64,000 bases of DNA from an uncultured Sphingomonadales bacterium (lineage in GTDB: Bacteria; Pseudomonadota; Alphaproteobacteria; Sphingomonadales; Sphingomonadaceae): contig CAIMDB010000022.1 of the NCBI GenBank assembly GCA_903839675.1, positions 1 to 64,000 on the forward strand. The letters are read 5' to 3'. Position 1 is the stretch's first letter; each line of letters begins with the position of its first letter. Shown here in pieces: positions 1 through 7,541 of this stretch. Made by a program: the position numbers and the translations under genes. The notes below the pieces were generated by a model that was given only the letters and a program-made list of their open reading frames with translations, searched no databases and was not told where the DNA came from.

Positions 1-49
1 CAGGCTCATAACCTGAAGGTCGTAGGTTCAAATCCTACTCCCGCAACCA
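1..49 (+). tRNA. tRNA-Met(CAT), 3' part, cut by the window edge
   Basis: The visible part starts in the anticodon stem (CAGG/CCTG) with loop CTCATAA, giving anticodon CAT. It is followed by a short variable loop, a T arm of GTAGG/CCTAC at 22-26 and 34-38 around TTCAAAT, the acceptor 3' strand at 39-45, discriminator A46 and a templated CCA at 47-49. This matches elongator tRNA-Met of alphaproteobacteria as I know it. The 5' half lies outside the window, so the choice between elongator and another CAT tRNA rests on the 3' half only. Confidence 0.9.
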
Positions 50-89
50 ACAAAACCCAGAAATCCGCGGTTTTCTAGACTGCTAAAGC

Positions 90-110
90 AGCTCCCTTTG
101 GGGAGTTTTT
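90..110 (+). terminator. Rho-independent terminator after tRNA-Met
   Basis: A five-base-pair stem (CTCCC at 92-96, GGGAG at 101-105) with loop TTTG is followed directly by a run of five T. It lies about 40 bases after the tRNA CCA end and fits a tRNA transcript terminator. Confidence 0.75.
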
Positions 111-531
111 GCGTTTTGGTGTTTCGTCAGCACTGTGGAAGCAAGAGACTGAAGGGTCTGTAGTAGATATGCGGGATGACCTTCGGGCTGTTCTGGCTCC
201 TTTAGCGGACTTCATGCGTAAACTCCCCAGTCTGTGTGATCTAAGTCTCACGAATATTTACTTTTTTATTAACCATTTCATAGCCGATCTTTAGTCTTGG
301 TTGCTCGTCTACTTTTTACTTAGTGCTGGCCATCACCTTCGCTTGGAGGCCGCTTCGGTGCTTCAAATCTGGTCTTTTTGCGCTGCGTATTTGGCCCACT
401 GGCCTGATTTTTGCCTGAAGGCAACGGCTGCTTAACGAGCGCCTAAGACCCGCGTTTACTTTCATAGACGAGCGAAGATTGAAGGCGATTTGGCTCATCT
501 TGAAGCAAATTCTCCTTCAGGTTTAGTTGGA

Positions 532-559
532 GATGGGCGGGCCGGCTTCGGCCGCCATC
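532..559. other. Strong GC hairpin
   Basis: GATGG at 532-536 pairs with CCATC at 555-559, and inner CGG/CCG blocks pair around a short GCTTC-type loop. There is no T run after it, so it is either a factor-dependent terminator or a structured RNA element. Confidence 0.4.
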
Positions 560-593
560 CAGCTCAAAGACTGAGGCTGACGACGCGCCTGAA

Positions 594-639
594 GCGCAGT
601 CGGAAGCCCTTAGGGGGTATGGGGGGGAAGCGACTGCGC
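594..639. repeat. 9-bp inverted repeat
   Basis: GCGCAGTCG at 594-602 is the exact reverse complement of CGACTGCGC at 631-639, with 28 bases between. The left arm overlaps an inverted copy (GTCGGAA, 599-605) of the heptamer repeated just downstream. Confidence 0.5.
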
Positions 640-640
640 G

Positions 641-723
641 TTCCGACTACTTCCGACCGTGCTTCCGACGGCTTCCGACAAGCTTCCGACTGACGCATTT
701 CCGTGCTTCCGACAGCTTCCGAC
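641..723 (+). repeat. Seven phased TTCCGAC heptamers
   Basis: TTCCGAC occurs at 641, 651, 663, 673, 684, 707 and 717 (start positions). Most start-to-start spacings are 10-12 bases and one is 23, close to one or two helical turns, so the copies would lie on the same face of the DNA. This resembles an iteron-type protein-binding array of a replicon or mobile element, but no replication gene is present. Confidence 0.55.
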
Positions 724-870
724 AGTTGCTCACCCCTTTAGGAGGGCTGCCTCAAGGTCGAGCATTTGCAGCGTATACAGGCCAATGTCTCAGGTATCGG
801 GTCCAAGCGCACGAGTGCTGGTCGCGTGTTTATGGGGCTCAGGATCCGGAATGCAGCGCATCGGTGAGAA

Positions 871-1093
871 TGACGCAAGAGTGACGCAAGAATGACTGTA
901 TATTCGCGCTAAGTATCTGAAAATGAACAGATGACGCACCCCTCAGGCAACCATTTTGTATAGGGGGTAACATCTTCTAATTATTCCTCATAACTCAGGC
1001 GCACATGTAATGGTTAGGGGGTGGGAGCGTCATCTGTTCATTATCAATAACTTACGCCCGAAAGTGCGTCATTATTGGATCATTATCGCGTCA
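871..1093. repeat. Cluster of TGACGC/GCGTCA motifs with a 16-bp inverted repeat
   Basis: TGACGCAAGA is repeated in tandem at 871-880 and 882-891. Further TGACGC copies are at 932-937 and, outside the block, 691-696; inverted copies GCGTCA are at 1027, 1066 and 1088. Bases 922-937 and 1027-1042 form a perfect 16-bp inverted repeat separated by 89 bases. This may be an array of regulator or recombinase sites. No gene next to it explains it. Confidence 0.5.
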
Positions 1094-1241
1094 TGCAGAT
1101 CTGCGCTTTCCCGCGCGCGTGAGCGTAATAGGGACGGGGGGAGGGTGAAAGTGTACGGGTTTGCATCCGGAAACCGCCTCCGATCCAAAATTCGCGCAAC
1201 CGCGAATTAACGACCGGGGGTGATGCCTATCCGCCGTTCGA

Positions 1242-1280
1242 ACCTGATGGTTGTAGGTTCAAATCTTGTCCTGGAAAACA
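1242..1280 (+). repeat. Degenerate copy of the tRNA-Met 3' end (att-like)
   Basis: This stretch aligns without gaps to tRNA bases 11-49. The first 24 bases differ at only two positions and include an identical 13-base T-arm block (GTAGGTTCAAATC); the last 15 bases have decayed. Integrases that use tRNA 3' ends leave such a duplication at the far end of an island. The T arm is generally conserved among tRNAs, so a remnant of another tRNA gene is the alternative. Confidence 0.45.
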
Positions 1281-1386
1281 ATAACATCCTTAGAAATATG
1301 GCACTTCCAGCAAGTTCCCTTCACCGAGATCTTAGTGTTTCTGGCCTAGGCATTCCGAACGAGCTCGCTAGGGAAGGAATTGCTGA

Positions 1387-1626
1387 ATGCAGAAAGGTGG
1401 AGGACGATACTATGGCGAAGTTCGCCACCTGGCCAAAGGCGTTGTCCAACCTATGGACGCGAGCTTTTGCTGGAAATGCCAATATTTTGCGTGTGGCGGT
1501 GCTAATGTCGCGATGGGTATGGCGGAAGCAGACTTCCACTATGTGCAGGGGAAGGCCGCGTATGCATGCAGCTCATTCGTAATAGCATCAGCCTTGCAAA
1601 CAGGCGTGCCTATAGATATTACCTAG
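1387..1626 (+). CDS. Possible small or remnant ORF, 79 codons
   Basis: An open frame ends 27 bases before the next gene. It has four cysteines, two of them in a CWKC-type pair followed by a CGG, and a glycine/alanine-rich middle. I do not recognise it. No good ribosome-binding site is seen before the ATG and it overlaps other short frames, so it may be a fragment of a decayed gene or chance. Confidence 0.2.
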   Translation: MQKGGGRYYGEVRHLAKGVVQPMDASFCWKCQYFACGGANVAMGMAEADFHYVQGKAAYACSSFVIASALQTGVPIDIT

Positions 1627-1644
1627 TTATACAATTGAACTAGG
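1622..1644. promoter_or_regulatory. Operator-like palindrome before the dehydratase gene
   Basis: CCTAGTT (1622-1628) and AACTAGG (1638-1644) are perfect inverted arms around ATACAATTG. The right arm overlaps the ribosome-binding site of the gene starting at 1654, so a bound regulator would block expression. Closely related sequence recurs at 8715-8730 and beside the GntR gene at 20741-20757, making that GntR protein the best candidate binder. Confidence 0.55.
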
Positions 1645-1653
1645 AGATGATGA

Positions 1654-2940
1654 ATGGCCACCAAGGCAGACGATATCAAGCAGAGCGAAGAGTGGCAGAA
1701 GGCCGTTTCTTACGAGATCCGCGATGAAGATATCGAGCGGCAGAAGCAGCTGATTGGCTTTGAAGAGCCCGGCAAGATGGCCCAATATGTCCAGACGCTG
1801 AGCCATGATTCGATCCGCAATTGGTCCTATGGCTGTGGTGACGATAACCCGCTGTTCACTGACCCGAATTATGCCAAGAAGACCCGTTGGGGCGATGCGA
1901 TCGCACCGGGCATGATGATCGGCCAAGTTGGGAAGCCCCTGCTGGGCGATCCCACACCAGACGAAATCCGTGCGTTGAAGAAGAGCCTGTTCCGCGGCAT
2001 CCACGTGTTCGTGTCTGGCGCCGATTGGGAGTTTTATCGCGCTGCCTATCCGGGTGACACCATCTACACATTCTCCGGCGAGGAAAGCTGCGAAGTGAAG
2101 CAGTCAGAGTTTGCTGGCCGCTCAGTGATCAACGTGCGCCGTCATGTGAACATGAACCAGCGCGGCGACGTCGTCTCGGTTTACCGCGTTCTTAGTGTGC
2201 TGACGGAGCGGAAGACCGCGGCGAAAAAGGGCAAATACTCGGCGATCGAGCCGAAGGTTTGGACCGATGAAGAATTCCAGGCGATCGAAGACGTTTATGC
2301 GGCTGAACAAGTGCAGGGCCCCAACAAGCGTTGGGCGGAAGACGTTGTGGTCGGTTCAAACCTTGGCATGCAGGCTAAGGGTCCGCTGACAGTTACGGAT
2401 GTCGTCTGCTTCCACGCTGGCGGCTATGGCTTTGTGCCTTACGCCCCGACGGTTGGCCGCCGCGCACACAAGAACCGTAAGCGGATTGCGCCCTTCTATG
2501 TGAAGAATGAATATGGTGTGCCAGATGTGGCACAGCGTCTGCATTGGGATCCGGTTTGGGCGCAGGCCATCGGCAATCCCATGGCGTATGACTATGGGGT
2601 TATGCGCGAAAACTACCTTTGGAGCTATCTCAACGACTGGGCCGGCGATGACGCGATCATCACCAACGTCCACGATGAAATCCGCAAGTTTAACTATATG
2701 GGCGATGTCCAGATGGTGACGGGCGAAGTCGTTGGTAAGCGCAGCGCGAACGGCAATGAATTGGTGGATGTGGTTGTCCGCTTCACCAACCAGCGCGGCG
2801 AGGAAAGCATTAAGTCCACCGCGACGATTGCCCTCCCGAGCAAAGCCCGTCCGCTGCCGCTTTATCCGCCGGTTCCAGAGGCTCTCGCGGAGAAGGCCGT
2901 TAAGATGATGGCGCGCCATCGCGAACTCGGCGGGGATTGA
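1654..2940 (+). CDS. MaoC/FAS1-like acyl dehydratase, double hotdog
   Basis: The 428-residue protein looks like a fused double-hotdog MaoC-type dehydratase. The N-terminal FAS1-like dehydratase half includes the segment around residues 55-90 with a DNPLFTD motif and a TRWGDAIAPG stretch, typical of hydratases that act on enoyl- or hydroxyacyl-CoA. Residues from about 210 form the second half. Such proteins hydrate or dehydrate CoA thioesters of unusual acids in beta-oxidation. The ATG is preceded by AGGAGATG at good spacing. The gene stands at the left edge of the catabolic block behind a palindromic operator candidate and is followed by a hairpin. The exact substrate cannot be read from the sequence. 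Confidence 0.75.
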   Translation: MATKADDIKQSEEWQKAVSYEIRDEDIERQKQLIGFEEPGKMAQYVQTLSHDSIRNWSYGCGDDNPLFTDPNYAKKTRWGDAIAPGMMIGQVGKPLLGDPTPDEIRALKKSLFRGIHVFVSGADWEFYRAAYPGDTIYTFSGEESCEVKQSEFAGRSVINVRRHVNMNQRGDVVSVYRVLSVLTERKTAAKKGKYSAIEPKVWTDEEFQAIEDVYAAEQVQGPNKRWAEDVVVGSNLGMQAKGPLTVTDVVCFHAGGYGFVPYAPTVGRRAHKNRKRIAPFYVKNEYGVPDVAQRLHWDPVWAQAIGNPMAYDYGVMRENYLWSYLNDWAGDDAIITNVHDEIRKFNYMGDVQMVTGEVVGKRSANGNELVDVVVRFTNQRGEESIKSTATIALPSKARPLPLYPPVPEALAEKAVKMMARHRELGGD

Positions 2941-2959
2941 TGTCAAAGGCCGACCGGTT

Positions 2960-2995
2960 GGCCAGCCGCAGGGGCGAGGGTCGCAGCGGCTGGCC
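2960..2995. terminator. Perfect 10-bp hairpin after the dehydratase gene
   Basis: GGCCAGCCGC at 2960-2969 pairs exactly with GCGGCTGGCC at 2986-2995 around a 16-base loop, 20 bases after the stop codon. There is no T tract, so it may mark a processed or Rho-assisted 3' end. Confidence 0.5.
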
Positions 2996-3151
2996 GGCGG
3001 GGTTGAAACACCTTTGGACTTAAAGATGACGTTCGGCTGCGGGGCGTAGACTTGGGCGGAGCGATGTTGAGCGTGCGATACAAAGCGCTATCGTACCACG
3101 CGTGGAAAGGCTTCTGCCTCCTTCTGTTACCCTGACGCTAAGGACCCATTT

Positions 3152-4159
3152 ATGGCGCTTGCACCTGACATTCGTAACCGTCTGACTTTACCCGCCGTCT
3201 GTGCGCCAATGTTCATGGTGACGGGGCCAGAGTTGGTGACAGAGTCCTGTAAGGCCGGTGTCATTGGCGGATTGCCGCAGGCGAACGCACGGACGTTTGA
3301 GCAGTTTAAGAGCTGGCTGGAACAGATCCGCTCTGATCTTGATCGTCACACTGACGCCAATCCCGGTGCCAAGATTGCGCCGATTGCCGTTAATATCGCC
3401 CGTCAGATTGGGGACGAGGAGTTCAAAAAGAACCTCGACGTCTGCTTTGCCAATGGCGTGGAGATTTTCATCTCCGTCGGCGGCGACCCGACTGAAATCA
3501 TCAAGCAGGTTCATGGCCGCGGCGGCAAGGTGTTCCACGACGTCACAAACATGCGATTTGCCGAAAAGGCGATCAGGGCTGAGGCTGATGGACTGGTCTG
3601 CATCGGCGCAGGCGGCGGCGGCCATTCCGGGACGATCAGCCATCTGGCCTTTCTGCCGCAGGTTCGGGCCATTTTTGATGGCACGATCATCATGGCAGGC
3701 GCAATTTCCACTGGCGCCGTTGTTCGAGCAGCTGAAATCCTCGGGGCTGATCTTGCTTATTTGGGGACACGCTTCATCGCGACGCAAGAATCAAACGCGC
3801 CCCAAGCCTATAAAGACTTGCTGGTCTCTGAGACATCGAGCGGTTTGGTTTACACGCCAGAAGTCGCAGGGGTTGCCGCCAACTGGATCGTGGAATCACT
3901 TCGGATGGCGGGGCTTGATCCCGCCGCATTGCCGCAGCCTTTGGGTCGGGGGATGCGACATGACCATATGCCGGACTTTGCAAAGCCCTGGGTCAATATC
4001 TGGAGCGCTGGGCAGGGCATTGACCTGATCGGAGACATCCCGTCCGTTGCCGAATTGGTAAGCCGCCTGCGCCGTGAATACATCGCGGCCTGTCGGGTGG
4101 AGTCAATGGAACAAGCCGCTCTTTTGGCGGAACAGGCAATGGACGCCGCAAAACTATAG
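3152..4159 (+). CDS. Nitronate monooxygenase / 2-nitropropane dioxygenase family flavoprotein
   Basis: A 335-residue TIM-barrel FMN protein of the NMO/NPD family. The start motif with APMF, the GAGGGGHSG glycine-rich phosphate-binding segment near residue 151, and the AGAIS and LGTRFIATQE blocks are characteristic. Family members oxidise nitronates, or (FabK-like) reduce enoyl thioesters; in degradation clusters the role is often unclear. A close paralogue of the same length lies at 57524-58534, suggesting duplication within this region. A hydratase gene follows 41 bases downstream, so the two are probably co-transcribed with the aldo/keto reductase after it. Confidence 0.85.
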   Translation: MALAPDIRNRLTLPAVCAPMFMVTGPELVTESCKAGVIGGLPQANARTFEQFKSWLEQIRSDLDRHTDANPGAKIAPIAVNIARQIGDEEFKKNLDVCFANGVEIFISVGGDPTEIIKQVHGRGGKVFHDVTNMRFAEKAIRAEADGLVCIGAGGGGHSGTISHLAFLPQVRAIFDGTIIMAGAISTGAVVRAAEILGADLAYLGTRFIATQESNAPQAYKDLLVSETSSGLVYTPEVAGVAANWIVESLRMAGLDPAALPQPLGRGMRHDHMPDFAKPWVNIWSAGQGIDLIGDIPSVAELVSRLRREYIAACRVESMEQAALLAEQAMDAAKL

Positions 4160-4200
4160 TCAGTTCGTCCGGTTCGGGGCCGATACGGCGGGGGAAATCA

Positions 4201-4980
4201 ATGCCACACCAACAGGCAGAAACAATTGATACGCTTGTCGCGGGGCGGACCGAAGAGCTTGCGGTGGTGGATAAAGGCTCAACGCGCCTTTTGGTGTTCA
4301 ACCGCCCAGACAAGCGCAATGCGATGACGTCTGACATGCGGCGGGCCTATGCCGCCGAGCTTGAAAAAGCAGACGCTGATCCGGACATTCATTGTGTCAT
4401 TGTCACAGGCGCGCATGGCTTTTTTACAGCGGGTGTCGACATAAAGGAGCGCCCACCAACGCCTGGCATGGCCATGGTCCGTCCACACCCTGTGGAGGCA
4501 AGCCGCGCTTTGACCAAACCGTTGATCGCCATGATCGACGGGCCATGCATTACCGGCGGTCTTGAACTCGCCCTGTCCTGTACTTTCGTCATCGGTTCGG
4601 ATCGTTCTTCCTATGCCGATACGCATCTGAAGATCGGCATATTGCCCGGTTGGGGGGGCATTTCCCTATTAGCCACAGCCATCGGCGCACGACGGGCAGC
4701 GCAGATGCAATTGTCAGGCGAGCGCATATCAGCTGAAACAGCGCTGATCTGGGGGCTGATTAACGAGGTTGTGCCGACGCAAGAGTTGCTTCCTCGATGT
4801 TTGGAGCTCGCGCAGATTTTTGCGACCATCGATACAGCCAAGCGGCAGGCCTATGTCGCATTGAACCGACGCATTGACGGTATAGGGCGGGATGAGGCGC
4901 TGGGGTTGGAACTGGTCGAGATTGACCGCCTGCGCGGCATTGCGGCGAGCATTTTGTCCAAAGCCGATGGGAGCACATAA
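4201..4980 (+). CDS. Enoyl-CoA hydratase/isomerase family protein
   Basis: 259 residues with the crotonase fold. The FNRPDKRNAMT N-terminal strand, the oxyanion-hole segment AHGFFTAGVDIKE near residue 75, and the second oxyanion glycine block DGPCITGGLELAL near residue 107 are visible. Members hydrate 2-enoyl-CoA or isomerise and cleave related thioesters. It stands between the NMO-like gene and the aldo/keto reductase, 1 base before the latter, in one operon. One of five crotonase genes in the window, so substrate differentiation among them is likely. Confidence 0.85.
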   Translation: MPHQQAETIDTLVAGRTEELAVVDKGSTRLLVFNRPDKRNAMTSDMRRAYAAELEKADADPDIHCVIVTGAHGFFTAGVDIKERPPTPGMAMVRPHPVEASRALTKPLIAMIDGPCITGGLELALSCTFVIGSDRSSYADTHLKIGILPGWGGISLLATAIGARRAAQMQLSGERISAETALIWGLINEVVPTQELLPRCLELAQIFATIDTAKRQAYVALNRRIDGIGRDEALGLELVEIDRLRGIAASILSKADGST

Positions 4981-4981
4981 C

Positions 4982-6019
4982 ATGGAAAATCGATTTCTGG
5001 GAAAGAGCGGCCTTGAACTGTCTGTCTTCGGCTTTGGCTGCATGACTTTTTCTGACGGTGTTGGTCGATTTGGCGCGACAGGTGCAACCCATGGTGAAGA
5101 TGCCGCGCGGCAGATTGATCTCTGTCTGGAACACGGCATCAATTTTTTTGACACAGCGGATGTTTACGCTGCGGGCCGGTCAGAAGAAATTCTGGGTGAG
5201 GCGCTGGGCAAGAAGCGCAGCCGAGTAACAGTGGCAACCAAGGCATTCCACCGCATGGGGAAGGGCGCACACGATGTCGGTCTGTCCCGAAGGCACTTGG
5301 TGGACGCTTGTGAAGCTTCCTTGCGTCGCCTGGGAACGGACTGGATTGACCTTTATCAGGTCCATAGCTTCGATGCTTTGGTGCTGCCGGAGGAAACTCT
5401 GCGGGCCTTGGATGACCTCGTCCGTGCTGGCAAAATCCGCTACATTGGGTGTTCGAACTTTGCGGGCTGGCAACTGGCCAAGGCGCTGGGCATTTCGAAG
5501 CTGGAGGGGCTTTCCTCGTATATCGGACAGCAGATCCAGTATTCACTCGTCGCGCGCAGTGTGGAGGAAGAACTGCTGCCGTGTGGCGTCGATATGGGCG
5601 TTGGCGCTATCATCTGGAGCCCGCTCGCGCAGGGCTTTCTGTCAGGTAAATTCCGTGGCGGTGTAGACGCTGCCACCCGTTTGGAACAGATGGGTGCGCT
5701 TAAGGCTTATGATAATCCGCGCTGTCAGAAGATCCTTGAAGCGATTGATAGCGTTGTTGACGGCCGTGGTGGAAGCGTCACCCATTCTCAGGTCGCGCTG
5801 AACTGGGTGAAGGCGCGTCTTGGCGTGACCTCCATCCTGCTTGGCGCACGGACCGAAAGCCAGCTTCTGGATAATTTGGGAGCGGCGACATGGTCTTTGA
5901 CTGATGACGAAATTGCGGCGCTTGATCGGGCGAGCCAAGTCGCCTTGCACTATCCGGTTTCGGCGCAATTTAGTTATGCCGCAGAGCGCAATCCGTCCGT
6001 TTTCAAGAGATATGGTTGA
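4982..6019 (+). CDS. Aldo/keto reductase
   Basis: 345 residues starting MENRFLGKSGLELSVFG, the usual N terminus of the AKR family. The start is chosen at 4982, one base after the upstream stop, rather than a longer frame running back into the hydratase. The NADPH-dependent TIM barrel is indicated by the DTADVYAAGRSEE segment (catalytic Asp and Tyr of the D-Y-K-H tetrad) near residue 60 and a conserved SNFAGWQ block. It would reduce or oxidise carbonyls of catabolic intermediates. A second AKR is at 42550-43569. Confidence 0.85.
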   Translation: MENRFLGKSGLELSVFGFGCMTFSDGVGRFGATGATHGEDAARQIDLCLEHGINFFDTADVYAAGRSEEILGEALGKKRSRVTVATKAFHRMGKGAHDVGLSRRHLVDACEASLRRLGTDWIDLYQVHSFDALVLPEETLRALDDLVRAGKIRYIGCSNFAGWQLAKALGISKLEGLSSYIGQQIQYSLVARSVEEELLPCGVDMGVGAIIWSPLAQGFLSGKFRGGVDAATRLEQMGALKAYDNPRCQKILEAIDSVVDGRGGSVTHSQVALNWVKARLGVTSILLGARTESQLLDNLGAATWSLTDDEIAALDRASQVALHYPVSAQFSYAAERNPSVFKRYG

Positions 6020-6027
6020 TTATCGGA

Positions 6028-6077
6028 CGGCGCAGACGGGGGGGCTTGGAGGCAACCCCCGCCTGAGCGTCTTTAGA
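6028..6077. terminator. Probable bidirectional terminator between convergent genes
   Basis: A G run at 6038-6044 faces a C run at 6056-6060, flanked by GACG and CGTC that extend the stem, ending in a short T-rich stretch. It lies between the convergent AKR and Rieske genes. Confidence 0.4.
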
Positions 6078-6085
6078 TGCTGCGG

Positions 6086-7435
6086 TCATTCCGCAGCATA
6101 ACCATCATCCAAAAACGCGGTCAGCGCGCGGTGGAAATTGAGGACCGCCACTTCTTGCTTCGGATTTGGCCGTGCGCCCTTGAAGCCAATGGACTTCATG
6201 CCTTTTTGGATTTCAGCAACGTTGGCGAAATCCTGGGTCAGGATCAGGCCCCAGAAATCCTTGTCGCCGTGCTCTTGGCTCCATTCCTGCTCAACTGTCG
6301 GCGCCATGCCGTCGGCGTAGCGCTGCAAAGAATAGACGTCGAAGATACACTTGTCAGGGTTGTTGCCATAGGGACGGGCGCGATAGCCCAGCAGGCCCGT
6401 TGGCCCCATCAGCATGATCTGGTTGGGGAACAGGTGCCAGTCGATGCCGGCTTCCTGCATCTGCTGGGGCGTGATGTCGGGCCATTTTAGGCCAAGCGAC
6501 AGAGCGTGTTCATAGATGAACTGGCCGAACTTCATCAGCACGTCCATATGCGCTGATCCCGGCGGCACTTCCTGCATGACGCGGCGAGCGGCGTGCACGG
6601 TCTGCACCGACGACCCGGCGTTCAGCGTTGCGGCCATATCTTCCATATAGTCGCGGATGCCGGGGCGAAGGTCCTCTGTTGGCTCTCCTCCACTCAAACG
6701 CGCAGACCGTGACCCCATGGGCATGGCTTCCCAATAGCCAAAATGAGCATGGCGGCCGTGTGCATAACTTTGCGTCCAATCGTCCATGTACCGCAGCATC
6801 TGGCTGTGCGTCGTCTGCACGTGATAGCCTTCGTTAAAGGCTTCCAGCGCAACTTTCCAATTGCAGTCGAGGATGGTCGACTTGCGCCAATGGTAATTCA
6901 TGCCGCCGATATCAAACGGATCGAGGAAGGCCTTTGCAGGGGCAAGGTGCTCCTCAAGGCTGATCGAGTTCGGGTCCATATTGATATAGACCCAGCCGCT
7001 CCATCGGCCGACCTTGACGGGGCTCAAGTTCAGCGAGTCATCGGTCAGATCTTCCGGCGCCCATTCATGCCGGTCGATCACTTTTGGATCGGTGCCGTCA
7101 ATCTTCCAGTTCCAGCCGTGATATTTGCAGAAGAGGCGGGCCGCATGGCCGCAACCTTCTGTGAGCGTCCGTCCGCGGTGTGGGCAGGCATTGTGGAATG
7201 CCTTAACTTCGTCCTCTGCCGTGCGGATGACGATGATGGACTGATCTACAATGTCATAGGTGTAATAGTCACCAACTTTTGGGATCTCTTCTTCCCGACA
7301 CGCCATCTGCCAAACCTTCTTCCAAAGGTTCTCGGCTTCGCGTTTGGCAAATTCGGGGCAGATATAGTTCTCTGCCTGAATGACGCTTTTATCACCGGTC
7401 CAATTGTTTTTGCTCTTTACCGACTGCACATTCAT
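6086..7435 (-). CDS. Rieske non-haem iron oxygenase, alpha subunit
   Basis: 449 residues. The Rieske [2Fe-2S] ligands are Cys84/His86 in CPHRG and Cys103/His106 in CKYHGW. The mononuclear iron site follows with His205 and His210 in EGYHVQTTH. The bridging residue three before the first His is Glu202 rather than the Asp of naphthalene-dioxygenase types, as in some single-subunit Rieske monooxygenases. No beta subunit, reductase or ferredoxin gene is adjacent, so electron transfer partners must be elsewhere. Start chosen at MNVQ, preceded by GAGGATCG; a frame upstream by 14 codons is less likely. The PhyH-type dioxygenase lies directly upstream on the same strand. Confidence 0.88.
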   Translation of the reverse strand: MNVQSVKSKNNWTGDKSVIQAENYICPEFAKREAENLWKKVWQMACREEEIPKVGDYYTYDIVDQSIIVIRTAEDEVKAFHNACPHRGRTLTEGCGHAARLFCKYHGWNWKIDGTDPKVIDRHEWAPEDLTDDSLNLSPVKVGRWSGWVYINMDPNSISLEEHLAPAKAFLDPFDIGGMNYHWRKSTILDCNWKVALEAFNEGYHVQTTHSQMLRYMDDWTQSYAHGRHAHFGYWEAMPMGSRSARLSGGEPTEDLRPGIRDYMEDMAATLNAGSSVQTVHAARRVMQEVPPGSAHMDVLMKFGQFIYEHALSLGLKWPDITPQQMQEAGIDWHLFPNQIMLMGPTGLLGYRARPYGNNPDKCIFDVYSLQRYADGMAPTVEQEWSQEHGDKDFWGLILTQDFANVAEIQKGMKSIGFKGARPNPKQEVAVLNFHRALTAFLDDGYAAE

Positions 7436-7541
7436 CGAACGATCCTCTTTCTGATCACGCCATGCCGACGTTCGCATCTTTTTTGCAATTGATCTCCCAG
7501 CTCCTGCTCAGCGGCAAGCACTGGAACACCCATTACCGCAA

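Larger units (their letters stand above)
50..1653. other. Gene-poor region beside the tRNA; island-edge scar
   Basis: About 1.6 kb with only short, unconvincing open frames (80 codons or fewer, apart from one of 120 codons at 1220-1582 that begins inside the tRNA-like repeat and matches nothing I know). The stretch holds a tRNA terminator, a strong hairpin at 532-559, a phased heptamer array, TGACGC motifs, a 16-bp inverted repeat and a degenerate second copy of the tRNA 3' end. Base composition looks locally more AT-rich than the catabolic genes. The picture fits the eroded edge of an integrated element, with no integrase left in view. Confidence 0.5.

Noticed and set aside
641-723. CRISPR array
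   Set aside because: The repeated unit is only seven bases with 3-16-base gaps; there are no repeat-spacer units and no cas genes.
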